Assembly (NCBI RefSeq): GCF_016937515.1
Contig: NZ_JAFHKM010000002.1
Location: 5,389,001 to 5,453,000 of the forward strand
Reading direction: 5' to 3'
DNA: 64,000 nucleotides
Origin: Cohnella algarum
GTDB lineage: Bacteria; Bacillota; Bacilli; Paenibacillales; Paenibacillaceae
The notes below the pieces were generated by a model. It did no database searches. It was not told the origin of the DNA and was given only the letters and a program-made list of their open reading frames with translations. Within the stretch, counting starts at the first letter, position 1. Each line of letters begins with the position of its first letter. Made by a program: the position numbers and the translations under genes. Below are positions 8,953 through 17,003 of the stretch, piece after piece.

Positions 8953-9501
8953 TCACCTGTCCCTTTTCCTATGATTGCGAAAGTACGTTAGCTTCAAATT
9001 GCGGCGGCGTTCCGCCTTGACGAGGTCAAGCCATTTTTTCGCCTCTTCGTGCTGCGGGTGAAGCTGGAGCGTTTCTTGCAGCGCTTGGAGCGAACGTTCC
9101 AAATCGCCTTGCAAACGGTAGGCGATGCCGAGCAGAAGAAACGATTCCGCATCCAAAGGATCGAGCCTCGTTGCGTCGTTCAGCAGCCCGATCGCAAGCT
9201 CCGTCGCCGGAGGCTGCCGCTCGAGCAGCGCTTTGGCCTCGCTCGTCAGTTGTCTTGCTTCCAGCGTTTGCACATAATAAAGATAAACCGTCGCTTCAGG
9301 GTCCAACTCCGCCGCCCGCTTCGCATGGCGGATGGCGACATCGAGCTTTCCGCTTCTCGACAGCGTGACCGAAGCTTTATAATGATAGGATGCATTGTCC
9401 GGCTCCAGTTCAACCGCGCGAAGAAACCAGGCTGCGGCGGCTTCGAAGTCTCCGCGAAGTATCGCCTCGTACGCCTGCCCGACGCAACTTTCCCCATTCA
9501 T
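8953..9501 (-). CDS. TPR-repeat protein
   Basis: 182 residues, soluble, made of about four tetratricopeptide repeats (for example AAAWFLRAVELEPDNASYHY, then SGKLDVAIRHAKRAAELDPE and QGDLERSLQALQETLQLHPQ) and a basic C-terminus. Start ATG 9501 has AGGAGGG ten bases upstream. Its stop overlaps a possible dapB start, so the two are probably co-translated. TPR proteins are scaffolds; no specific role can be read. Not part of the B. subtilis arrangement, where ypjD and dapB are adjacent. Confidence 0.8.
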   Translation of the reverse strand: MNGESCVGQAYEAILRGDFEAAAAWFLRAVELEPDNASYHYKASVTLSRSGKLDVAIRHAKRAAELDPEATVYLYYVQTLEARQLTSEAKALLERQPPATELAIGLLNDATRLDPLDAESFLLLGIAYRLQGDLERSLQALQETLQLHPQHEEAKKWLDLVKAERRRNLKLTYFRNHRKRDR

Positions 9502-9552
9502 GGCCGATCATCCCTCCTCATCTCGGAAAGGGGATGATACAGCATATGAAGC

Positions 9553-9921
9553 TTACGGAGCGTCGGTGTCCTTCTTTGTCCAGCGGTCGGCATCGCGGGT
9601 ATTGAATTTATGCATGACCTTGTCGTGCGCTTCCGTCAGGTCGATGCCGAGCGAATTGGCGAAGCAGAGCACGATGAACAGGACGTCGGCGAGCTCCATC
9701 TCGATGGAATTTTCCGCCTCGTCCGGTTTTTTGGGCTTTTCTCCGTAAAGATGGTTCACTTCCCGCGCAAGCTCTCCGGCCTCCTCCGTCAAACGGGCGA
9801 GCAAGGCGAGCGGGGAAAAATAGCCTTCTTTAAACTGCGAAATATAGGCGTCCACTTCGCGCTGGATATCGGCGAGGGTCTTTTGGGCCAGCGGCTTGCC
9901 GGCGATGCGCGATTCTCCCAT
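9553..9921 (-). CDS. ypjD: MazG-like nucleotide pyrophosphohydrolase, YpjD type
   Basis: 122 residues from ATG 9921 (AAAGGA upstream). The all-alpha NTP pyrophosphatase fold is supported by the metal motif LTEEAGELAREVNHLYGE followed by MELADVLFIVLCFANSLGID (the ExxE...ExxD arrangement). Family members hydrolyse non-canonical or excess dNTPs; the substrate here is unknown. Position next to dapB matches ypjD of B. subtilis. Confidence 0.88.
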   Translation of the reverse strand: MGESRIAGKPLAQKTLADIQREVDAYISQFKEGYFSPLALLARLTEEAGELAREVNHLYGEKPKKPDEAENSIEMELADVLFIVLCFANSLGIDLTEAHDKVMHKFNTRDADRWTKKDTDAP

Positions 9922-10073
9922 AAAACCGGTTCCTTTCCGTCGCAAGCTTCGGCTTGCTTGTCATTATGGACTGCTGCTCGAAAAAAGTCGAGGAAACGAA
10001 TCCTTCGACTTATCCCTATGTTAGCTTAAGACGGATTCAAAAACAAACCAAATTTTTGGCGGAGGGACGGCTT

Positions 10074-10955
10074 GTGAACAACAAACGCTTGGAAGATTCG
10101 GTCCGATCCTGGCTCGTTCTGATTGCGGGAACGGCCATTTACGCCTTCGGGCTGGAGTACTTCATTTTGCCCAACCGGCTGATGGAAGGCGGCGTGACGG
10201 GAATCGCGGTGCTGCTGCACTATGCGGCAGGTTGGCCGACCGGGCTGTCCACCCTGCTCATCAACCTGCCGCTGTTCCTCATCGGCTGGCGTCAGCTCGG
10301 CAAAAGCGCGATGGTCTTCACGGTCGGCGGCACCGTGCTCCTGTCCTTGTTTTTATGGATATGGGAGCGCGTCATCGCGCTCGGGTGGATTCGGCCGTTC
10401 GCGACGGAGTACGACTTTTTTCTCGTCGCGCTGTATGCCGGGGTTACGCTCGGAGCCGGGCTCGGCCTCGTCTTCCGGTCGGGGGGCACGACCGGCGGGG
10501 TCGATATCATCGCCCGGATCGTGCAGCGGTGGCGGGGATTCAGCATCGGGCAAATCATTTTGGCGATGGATATCGTCATCATCGGCGCCTCGTTGTTTTT
10601 CATTCCGAAGGAGCGGGTTCTCTATACGCTCGTCAGCGTTTTTATCGCCTCCAAGGTGATCGACTTTATCCAGGAAGGGGCGTATTCGGCCAAGGCGTTC
10701 ACCGTGCTGTGCAAATCGCCGGAGCAGCTCGCCAAGACGATCGCCAGGGAACTGGACCGGGGCGTCACGCTCATGCCCGCCGTCGGCGGCTATTCGGGCG
10801 AGCCGAAAACGATGCTGTACTGCGTCGTCAGCCGCTTCGAAATCCGCAAATTAAAAAGCCTCGTCCGCCAGCATGACAGACAGGCTTTTATCGTGATCAG
10901 CGACGTGCATGACGTGCTCGGCGAAGGCTTCCGGGAAGGCGAAGAAGCGACTTGA
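10074..10955 (+). CDS. YitT-family membrane protein with C-terminal DUF2179 domain
   Basis: The only clear plus-strand protein gene. I place the start at GTG 10074 because GGAGGG lies 7 bases before it; the frame is open about 40 codons further. 293 residues: five or six hydrophobic segments in residues 12-175, with the family motif GGTTGGVDIIARI, then a soluble C-terminal domain (about 200-285; TVLCKSPEQLAKTIARELDR...) typical of YitT/YpjC proteins. Function is unknown. The 3' end overlaps the end of ypjB on the other strand by 59 bases. Confidence 0.88.
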   Translation: MNNKRLEDSVRSWLVLIAGTAIYAFGLEYFILPNRLMEGGVTGIAVLLHYAAGWPTGLSTLLINLPLFLIGWRQLGKSAMVFTVGGTVLLSLFLWIWERVIALGWIRPFATEYDFFLVALYAGVTLGAGLGLVFRSGGTTGGVDIIARIVQRWRGFSIGQIILAMDIVIIGASLFFIPKERVLYTLVSVFIASKVIDFIQEGAYSAKAFTVLCKSPEQLAKTIARELDRGVTLMPAVGGYSGEPKTMLYCVVSRFEIRKLKSLVRQHDRQAFIVISDVHDVLGEGFREGEEAT

Positions 10956-11940
10956 ACCAACGGTCGGCCGCGTCCTTGCGCTCCCGGTCCGAACCGTAAT
11001 TCGGATGCGAGCGGTCGAAACGGAACCGCCTCCATCCGGCCCAGGTCAAGATCGCCACGATGATCGAGCCCAGCGTCGCGCTGAACCCCCAGGGAGGAGG
11101 CACCACCGCCGGGACGGTCGCGGGCCGCTCCCCTTCGGGCGGGAACAATCCCTCCATCGCTTCCCGCAAAGGCGGGATCAGCTCCCCGAGCAGCTTCGGG
11201 TCGGGCGTCTCCGACCGCAACAGCCGGTCCGCGTAGCGAATGACCGCATCCCCCCGCTCGACGACGTAAGGCTCTCTTTGCAGCGCGACCGCCGTCCGAA
11301 TGAGCCGGTAATGATCCGCCAGGCCGTTCCATGCCGCTTGCGCTTCCTTCGTTACGCGCCCCGGGCTTGCGCCAAGCTCTCGTTCCAATACGCTTACGTC
11401 TTCCCGCAGCACCGGACGATATTGAAGCCACAGCGGCTTTCGCGGCTCGGCAAGGGCATCCGCCGCAAGCCGCAATTCCGCCGCAGATGTCTGAATCCGT
11501 TTGGCGTCTTGCGAGACGGCGGCCATCGCCCGCTTCATCTTGGCGACGCTGTCGGCGAGCGCCTGGATCCCCTCCGCCGTGGCGATCGCCGTCATCGGCA
11601 ATTTTCGCAGCCGAAGTTCCGCTTCCTGCAGCGAACGGGCGGCGGCAAGCCTGTCCCCTTCGCCTACCGCTTTGTACAGCGCTTCGGCCGCGTTTCGGAA
11701 CGCCCTCACCGCCTGATCGTCGGCGGCCTGAGCGGTCGAAGAAGCGTCCGCGCCGGCGGACCGTTCGGGAGCGTCGCCTGCGGCTTTCGCGCCGGCGGCC
11801 GCCGAAAAGAGCAGTACGGCCGCCAGCGCCAGCAGCGGCATGAGCCGAAGCCCGCACATATGAAGGAATCGGGACCATCTGCCGTTTCGTCTTTGACGGC
11901 GGCGGTTCCGATTTGTCGATAACGAATCAGCGCAAACCAT
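10897..11940 (-). CDS. ypjB: Sporulation protein YpjB family
   Basis: 347 residues. ATG 11940 is preferred: the ribosome site GGAGGGGG abuts an earlier ATG but is correctly spaced from this one. N-terminal signal/anchor segment (LMPLLALAAVLLFSAAAGAK), a long alpha-helical extracytoplasmic region of about 220 residues, and a C-terminal membrane segment near residues 285-305 (WGFSATLGSIIVAILTWAGW), then a basic tail. This layout and the position next to ypjA and qcrC match YpjB, a sporulation-associated protein of unknown mechanism. Confidence 0.8.
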   Translation of the reverse strand: MVCADSLSTNRNRRRQRRNGRWSRFLHMCGLRLMPLLALAAVLLFSAAAGAKAAGDAPERSAGADASSTAQAADDQAVRAFRNAAEALYKAVGEGDRLAAARSLQEAELRLRKLPMTAIATAEGIQALADSVAKMKRAMAAVSQDAKRIQTSAAELRLAADALAEPRKPLWLQYRPVLREDVSVLERELGASPGRVTKEAQAAWNGLADHYRLIRTAVALQREPYVVERGDAVIRYADRLLRSETPDPKLLGELIPPLREAMEGLFPPEGERPATVPAVVPPPWGFSATLGSIIVAILTWAGWRRFRFDRSHPNYGSDRERKDAADRWFKSLLRLPGSLRRARHARR

Positions 11941-11983
11941 GGACATCCCCCTCCTGCCTTACCTTATGAGGGGATGTCCACGC

Positions 11984-12655
11984 TTAGAACCGGTTCGAAT
12001 CCGCCGAAGCCGGGATGCCGCGAATCGTATCGAGATAGCGAAACAGGCCGCCGGCCATGACGCTGAAGGCGGTCAACAGGAACGTAAACAGGGCGACTTC
12101 CTGCAAATAAGCGGGATCGAGCTGCCTCGGCAAATAAGGGTAAACGCCGTACCCGTAGTCGACGGTGTCGTTCAAAAACGTCCAGAACGCCGCCGCGCCG
12201 AGCGCCCATCCGCCGAACCGGAAAAACCGGGCGTACGCGCATGCGCAGACGGCCATCGCGGTATGGGACGCGACGAGCATCCAGTCTTGCCAGACGAGCT
12301 GGTCGCCGAGCGCCGCTCCCGCGAAAATGACGGCCGTCGCCCAAATGCCGTATTTGATCGACGTGACGACCGCCAGCGCTTCGACGATGGCGCGAACGCC
12401 GCCCCAAAATCCGCCGCCCGTCGGTTTCGGCCGCAGCCAAAGCCACAAAACGGCGATCGCGAAAAACAGCGACGCCGTCGGGCTGTCCGGCACGAACGGA
12501 AGCTGCCACAACGGATGCGTTTCCCACGTGTCCTGGAGCTGTCCCCCGTACCAGATATAACCGTAAACCGTGCCGGGAACGTAAAAAATCATCAGCAGCG
12601 TCAGCGTCGTCGGGTGCAGCAAACATCCCCGGGACAAAAACCATTTCCAGCTCAT
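11984..12655 (-). CDS. ypjA: YpjA-type DUF1405 membrane protein
   Basis: 223 residues from ATG 12655 (AGGAGA upstream). About six hydrophobic segments, for example TTLTLLMIFYVPGTVYGYIW and ALFTFLLTAFSVMAGGLFRY, with the polar signature WYGGQLQDTWETHPLWQLPF after the first. Integral membrane protein, no enzymatic motif. It lies between the qcr operon, from which a terminator separates it, and ypjB, as in B. subtilis. Function unknown. Confidence 0.85.
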   Translation of the reverse strand: MSWKWFLSRGCLLHPTTLTLLMIFYVPGTVYGYIWYGGQLQDTWETHPLWQLPFVPDSPTASLFFAIAVLWLWLRPKPTGGGFWGGVRAIVEALAVVTSIKYGIWATAVIFAGAALGDQLVWQDWMLVASHTAMAVCACAYARFFRFGGWALGAAAFWTFLNDTVDYGYGVYPYLPRQLDPAYLQEVALFTFLLTAFSVMAGGLFRYLDTIRGIPASADSNRF

Positions 12656-12707
12656 GCCTTGTCTCCTCTCGATTGAAACGACGCGCCGAAACGCTTCGAA
12701 TCGTTGC

Positions 12708-12735
12708 AAAAGACCTGACCGTTTCCGGTCAGGTC
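12708..12735 (-). terminator. Terminator of the qcr operon
   Basis: Ten-base perfect arms GACCTGACCG/CGGTCAGGTC around a 4-base loop, followed on the minus strand by TTTT. Placed 17 bases after the qcrC stop. Confidence 0.85.
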
Positions 12736-12751
12736 TGCTCGTGGTTCGTCT

Positions 12752-13648
12752 TTATTCCGCCGCTTCGGCCTTCTGCGTCGAAAGCCAGGTGGCGATTTGG
12801 TCGATTTGCTCGTTCGTCAGTTCGGCAGGTCCGCCTTTACCCTCTCCGAACGCCGGCATCGCGCCTTCGCCCGCGCCGTTCGTGATGATGTCGACGAGCT
12901 CTTCCTTCGACATCGTGTCGCCGATGCCGCGAAGCGACGGCGCGCCTCCGCCTTCGAGCTCCGCGCCGTGGCAGGCGATGCATTGCGCTTCCTGCATGAT
13001 GCTGAACGCGGGATCGTCGGGGTTGACGAGCGCCACGACGTTCTCCTTGCCGGCGATAAATCGCCCCTTGCCCTGTTCGATCGATTCGCGCGATCTCTCC
13101 TCGCGTTCGATATGCTCGGGGACGACGCCGTTTTTCTCGAGTTCATGCTGGTAGTGATCCCAGGATACCCAGGTCAGGTATACGCAGGCGACCAGCGAAA
13201 CGATCATCAGCGAGGAAGCGATCGGACGGCGGTAGAAGCGGCGCTCCTTGCCGGTATCGAGAAACGGCGCGAGGAGCAGAGCTCCGAACGCGATCCCCGG
13301 AATCCCGATCGTGCCGAGCACGATGTAGCTTTCGGATGCGTAATGATACTTGAGCAGCTGGTAAATAAACAGAAAGTACCAGTCCGGCATCGGGATGAAC
13401 GATCCGTTCATCGGATCCGCCGGGTAACCGAGCGGAGCCGGATGAGCGATCGTCAGAACGAGAAAGCCGACCAGAACGACGACGCCGGCCATCCATTCCT
13501 TGAGCAGGAAGTTCGGGATGAACGCTTCGGACTTTCCGGGGAAAGCCGTATAGTCCGGAGGCGTCTGAAAGCCCTTGCCCTTGCGAATGCGGGAATCGCC
13601 GATATAAACGACTTTTTCATCGGATTTGGATCCGTGTCCGTGTGCCAT
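12752..13648 (-). CDS. qcrC: Menaquinol:cytochrome c reductase, subunit-IV/cytochrome c fusion
   Basis: 298 residues. The N-terminal half is the C-terminal part of cytochrome b (subunit IV, three membrane segments; contains the quinol-site region PMPDWYFLFIYQLLKYH). The C-terminal half is a c-type cytochrome with heme site CIACH at 223-227 and a likely axial Met near 264 (GAMPAFGEG). Together with QcrA and QcrB it passes electrons from menaquinol to cytochrome c and pumps protons. The b/c fusion is characteristic of Bacillus-type complexes. Last gene of qcrABC. Confidence 0.96.
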   Translation of the reverse strand: MAHGHGSKSDEKVVYIGDSRIRKGKGFQTPPDYTAFPGKSEAFIPNFLLKEWMAGVVVLVGFLVLTIAHPAPLGYPADPMNGSFIPMPDWYFLFIYQLLKYHYASESYIVLGTIGIPGIAFGALLLAPFLDTGKERRFYRRPIASSLMIVSLVACVYLTWVSWDHYQHELEKNGVVPEHIEREERSRESIEQGKGRFIAGKENVVALVNPDDPAFSIMQEAQCIACHGAELEGGGAPSLRGIGDTMSKEELVDIITNGAGEGAMPAFGEGKGGPAELTNEQIDQIATWLSTQKAEAAE

Positions 13649-13670
13649 AAGCTTGCCACTCCCCTCTTTC

Positions 13671-14342
13671 TTACAGCGGCCCGGAGATGCCCTGTTTTCG
13701 AATCATGAAGAAGTGCGCAGCTAGCAGCGTAAGCAGCAGGCCCGGCAGGAAGAAGACGTGGATCGCGAAGAAACGCGTGAGCGTTTGCGCGCCGACGATC
13801 GTGCCCCCAGCCAGCAACTCCTTGATGTACCCGCCGATCCAAGGAACCGAACCGGCGATTTCCATGCCGACCTTGGTCGCGAAGTACGCCTTGTTGTCCC
13901 ACGGCAGCAAATAGCCCGTGAAGCCAAGGCCCAGCATGACGAAGAAAATGAGCATTCCGACGACCCAGTTCATTTCGCGCGGCGCTTTGTAAGAACCGGT
14001 GAAAAATACGCGAAGGGTATGTAGGAACATCATAACGATAACCAGACTCGCTCCCCAGTGGTGCATGCCCCGGACGATCGCGCCGAAGGCTACCTGATGC
14101 TGGAGGTAATCGACGCTGTAGTAAGCGTTGATAATGTCCGGCACATAATACATGGTCAGAAACATCCCCGAAAGGATTTGGATGACGGTAATGAAGAACG
14201 TCAATCCGCCGAAGCAATAGACGAATGCGGAGAAGTGATGCGCCGGGTTGACGTGCTCCGGCACCTCGTGGTCCGCGATATCGCGCCACAACGGCGTAAC
14301 GTCGAGACGCTCGTCAATCCAGTTATACATGCTTTTAAACAT
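13671..14342 (-). CDS. qcrB: Menaquinol:cytochrome c reductase, cytochrome b6 subunit
   Basis: 223 residues, four membrane segments. Histidine ligands for the two b hemes appear in the GMHHWGASLVIVMMFLHTLR and FFAIHVFFLPG segments. Cys43 (FVYCFGG) is the cysteine that in B. subtilis QcrB binds an additional covalent heme, so this complex should carry heme c_i. Middle gene of qcrABC in the cytoplasmic membrane. Confidence 0.96.
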   Translation of the reverse strand: MFKSMYNWIDERLDVTPLWRDIADHEVPEHVNPAHHFSAFVYCFGGLTFFITVIQILSGMFLTMYYVPDIINAYYSVDYLQHQVAFGAIVRGMHHWGASLVIVMMFLHTLRVFFTGSYKAPREMNWVVGMLIFFVMLGLGFTGYLLPWDNKAYFATKVGMEIAGSVPWIGGYIKELLAGGTIVGAQTLTRFFAIHVFFLPGLLLTLLAAHFFMIRKQGISGPL

Positions 14343-14361
14343 GGGACGAAACGCCCTCCTT

Positions 14362-14892
14362 CTACGTGCGCGTATTCGATACTAGCGGTCCGAGGTACAC
14401 CCACCCGTTTTCGATCTTGACCTCGTACTCGTCGAGCGCCTTGGGCGCTACCGCCAGATTTTTGCCGTCTTTCGTATACCGTGCCCCGTGACAAGGACAG
14501 TGATATTCGTCCGGCTTCTCCGTGCCCCAGCTGATCGTGCACCCCAAGTGCTTGCACACCGGCGACAGCGCAAAGATCTTGTTGTCGTTGCCTTTCGCGA
14601 TGTACGCTTCCAACTGCGGATCGCTCTCGTACCATCCGTCCACCTGATGGATCTTGAACGAAATCTTTTGCGGATCCTGCGTCACCTTGGCTTCTTCGAC
14701 GACCTTCACGAAGCCGGTTTCCGTTTTCTTCTGGAGAAGCGGATCGACGGCGAAACGAAGCATCGGAAGGATGGCGCCGCCGGCCATAAATGCGGTCGCG
14801 CCGCCCAGCGTATAGGACAGAAATTGACGTCTTGTCATTTCCTGGCGTTTGATCGGCTTATGCGCGGCCTCGTGCTGCTCGTTATGTTCCAT
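14362..14892 (-). CDS. qcrA: Menaquinol:cytochrome c reductase, Rieske iron-sulfur subunit
   Basis: 176 residues from ATG 14892 (AAGGGGGT upstream). Twin-arginine-type anchor (TRRQFLSYTLGG, then a hydrophobic segment). The [2Fe-2S] ligands are Cys113/His115 in CKHLGC and Cys132/His135 in CPCHG, with Cys118 and Cys134 able to form the stabilising disulfide. First gene of qcrABC behind a strong promoter. Takes the first electron from menaquinol on the outer face of the membrane. Confidence 0.95.
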   Translation of the reverse strand: MEHNEQHEAAHKPIKRQEMTRRQFLSYTLGGATAFMAGGAILPMLRFAVDPLLQKKTETGFVKVVEEAKVTQDPQKISFKIHQVDGWYESDPQLEAYIAKGNDNKIFALSPVCKHLGCTISWGTEKPDEYHCPCHGARYTKDGKNLAVAPKALDEYEVKIENGWVYLGPLVSNTRT

Positions 14893-14965
14893 TGTTCTAC
14901 CCCCTTTGCCCACCAATGTCGCTGTCCACCATGGACATTGCCTTACTGTTCACAAGACATAATTT

Positions 14966-14994
14966 ATAATAGTACACGCATATGGGGGCGTCAA
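14966..14994 (-). promoter_or_regulatory. SigA-type promoter for qcrABC
   Basis: Minus strand: -35 TTGACG (14994-14989), 17-base spacer, -10 TATTAT (14971-14966), about 75 bases before qcrA. The surrounding gap (14893-15109) is AT-richer than its neighbours and holds nothing else that I can assign. Confidence 0.75.
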
Positions 14995-15109
14995 CAATTG
15001 CCAAGACGAATAACCGGCTTGTGTGAAAACGCAGGTCAAAAATGTTTCAAATTTGTCACATTTGTCGGACTTGTGGAGACGGTAATTGGTATTCCCCAAA
15101 CGTGGAAAA

Positions 15110-15532
15110 TTATGCGTCTTTCCACAGGGCTGCGACCGGCCTGCAGATCGCTTCCGCATCGGGCCTCTCTTCCGGACGGGCGGGCTGAACGAGCAAATCG
15201 GCCGAGGCCGGCAATGCCTTCAGCAAGCCCGCCGTTCCGGAAACGACCACGACGAAGCGGAAGCCGGCGGCCTTAAGCGCATCGCAGCGCCGCTCCAGAA
15301 GCTCCCCGTCGGCCGACGCTTCCGCGTCGAAATAATGATACGCGGGCAGCGTGACGGCCCGGCCTTTGAACGCCGTTTCGAGCGGGGACAGCCAGTCCCC
15401 GACGGCCGCCGCCTTGTCCGTCATTTCCGCCGGCGTCTCCCTTCCGGTAAGGCCGGTTACCGGGAGCAGGCATGTATCGAAGTACATTTGCAGCCCCGGC
15501 CAGGTAAGCGAATCGAATTCACTGAATTTCAT
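15110..15532 (-). CDS. ypiF: YpiF-type protein (DUF2487)
   Basis: 140 residues from ATG 15532, with AAGGAAG ten bases upstream. Soluble; begins MKFSEFDSLTWPGLQMYFDT and has a central stretch FRFVVVVSGTAGLLKAL that looks like a core strand. No catalytic motif is recognised. The position immediately upstream of qcrA corresponds to ypiF in B. subtilis. Function unknown. Confidence 0.75.
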   Translation of the reverse strand: MKFSEFDSLTWPGLQMYFDTCLLPVTGLTGRETPAEMTDKAAAVGDWLSPLETAFKGRAVTLPAYHYFDAEASADGELLERRCDALKAAGFRFVVVVSGTAGLLKALPASADLLVQPARPEERPDAEAICRPVAALWKDA

Positions 15533-15560
15533 GCCGTGCATTCTTCCTTTGCATAACGTT

Positions 15561-16523
15561 TTAGAGCAGCGAGCCGAAAAAGGTCATGATCTTTTCGTCG
15601 ATTCCCGGCAGGCCCTCGTGCCCGAAATCCGGATAGACCGCCAGCTGCTTGGGGGCCGTAATTTTGTTGTAGGCCGCGAATTGAGTCGAAGGCGGCGTAA
15701 TCGAATCCATCAGCCCGACCGCCATCAGCACGTCCCCGCGGATCCGCGAAGCGAGATGCTGGACGTCGATGTAGCCGAGCCGCTCGAAAAATTCGTTCTC
15801 CCGCTCATGCAGCGGATCGAACAGACGGAAATACGTTTTGAGCTCTTCGTAGGCGTCCTTGGCCAGGTCCATCTCCCAAACGCGCCGATAATCGCTCAAA
15901 AACGGATAGATCGGCGCGAGCTTGGCGATCCGCGGCTCCAGCGCCGCGCACGCGAGCGTCAGCCCTCCGCCTTGGGACGCTCCCATCGCGGCGACGCGGC
16001 CGCCGTCCACTTCCGGCAATTCCATGACGATGCCGGCAAGCTGCGCCGCATCCAGAAAAACATGACGGAACAGCAGGTTGTCCGGATCGTCGTCGACCCC
16101 GCGGATAATATGGCCCCGCAGCGTATTTCCCTTGACGCCTCCCGCATCCTCGGACTGCCCGCCCTGGCCGCGCACGTCCATCGCCGCGACGGAAAAGCCC
16201 AACGCGGCGTAGCCGAGCTTGGAAACCCAATCTCCGGCATGTCCCGAATAGCCGTGGAATTGAACGACGGCGGGGTGCGGCGAGGGCGCGTTTTTCGGCC
16301 TTGCGTACTTGGCATGGATTCGGGCACCGCGAACGCCCGTAAAGTAAAGATCGAAGCATTCGGCAAAAGGCACTTGAAAGCGGGCCGGGACCAGCTTCAA
16401 TTGAGGGTCCGTCGCGCGCATTTCGGCGAGCGCCCGGTCCCAATAGGCGTCAAAATCGGAAGGCTTCGGATTTCTCCCTTCGTACGCCTGCAATTGGCTT
16501 AGCGGCATGTCGAGCAGCGGCAA
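15561..16523 (-). CDS. CE7-family acetyl xylan esterase / cephalosporin-C deacetylase
   Basis: Alpha/beta hydrolase of 320 residues that removes acetyl groups from acetylated xylo-oligosaccharides and related esters. All CE7 signatures are present: RGQGGQS near residue 122, the nucleophile elbow GASQGG near 180, the catalytic Asp in the LMDSITPPSTQ region, and HE in DFGHEGLPG near 300. No signal peptide, so it is cytosolic and probably acts on imported oligosaccharides. The likely start is TTG 16523 behind GGAAGG; an in-frame ATG lies five codons in. It is inserted between ypiF and the IDEAL gene, a break from the B. subtilis order. Confidence 0.9.
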   Translation of the reverse strand: MPLLDMPLSQLQAYEGRNPKPSDFDAYWDRALAEMRATDPQLKLVPARFQVPFAECFDLYFTGVRGARIHAKYARPKNAPSPHPAVVQFHGYSGHAGDWVSKLGYAALGFSVAAMDVRGQGGQSEDAGGVKGNTLRGHIIRGVDDDPDNLLFRHVFLDAAQLAGIVMELPEVDGGRVAAMGASQGGGLTLACAALEPRIAKLAPIYPFLSDYRRVWEMDLAKDAYEELKTYFRLFDPLHERENEFFERLGYIDVQHLASRIRGDVLMAVGLMDSITPPSTQFAAYNKITAPKQLAVYPDFGHEGLPGIDEKIMTFFGSLL

Positions 16524-16615
16524 GTTCGTTCATTCCTTCCTCTTATTTAACGGTAAAATCCTCCTTTCTTCATCCTACTGCAAATTCCGTCCGCAGAAAA
16601 GCGTTTTCTTTTTCG

Positions 16616-16662
16616 AAACAAACAACCTCCCGATCCGCCGCGCGTGGCGGCGGCCGGGAGGT
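16616..16662 (-). terminator. Terminator after the IDEAL-domain gene
   Basis: Arms ACCTCCCG/CGGGAGGT with an inner GCCGC/GCGGC pair, followed on the minus strand by TTGTTTGTTT. Separates the IDEAL gene from the esterase gene. Confidence 0.75.
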
Positions 16663-16702
16663 CGGGCCGTATCGGGAAAGCTGGAAGGATCGTCCGTCGG
16701 CA

Positions 16703-16882
16703 TTACGGTTGAATTGCCTTCAATTCGTCAGTCAGGCGCCGAAACGATTCGGCATCCCCTTGGACAAGCGCCGCGTCAATTGCCTCGTAGATTTTTGCCA
16801 TCCGGTATTTTCGCAGCGCTTCGTCAAGGACCATCTCCGCCTCCAACCCGAGCATTGTCTCATAGGCGATTTTCATGTCCAT
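16703..16882 (-). CDS. Small IDEAL-domain protein
   Basis: 59 residues from ATG 16882, with GGAGGT seven bases upstream. The C-terminal half fits the IDEAL domain (YEAIDAALVQGDAESFRRLT), a short helical module found at the end of YpiB and in ComK-linked proteins. In B. subtilis the corresponding locus holds ypiB, a longer protein with the same C-terminal domain, so this may be a reduced form. No other motif. Role unknown, probably protein-protein contact. Confidence 0.75.
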   Translation of the reverse strand: MDMKIAYETMLGLEAEMVLDEALRKYRMAKIYEAIDAALVQGDAESFRRLTDELKAIQP

Positions 16883-17003
16883 CGGTTGCACCTCCAAAAT
16901 CCGGCGATAGGGCTCTATCTGTCGGCTCCCCTTAAAGCATATTCATCGCTGCCGTCTCCGTTCAGGTCAATAGCCCCTTGCCGATCCTCGATATTGGTTA
17001 AAT

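Noticed and set aside
15001..15060. CcpA or Fnr site upstream of qcrABC (GTGTGAAAACGCAGGTCA region)
   Set aside because: Two or more mismatches to the cre pattern and no true Fnr dyad.
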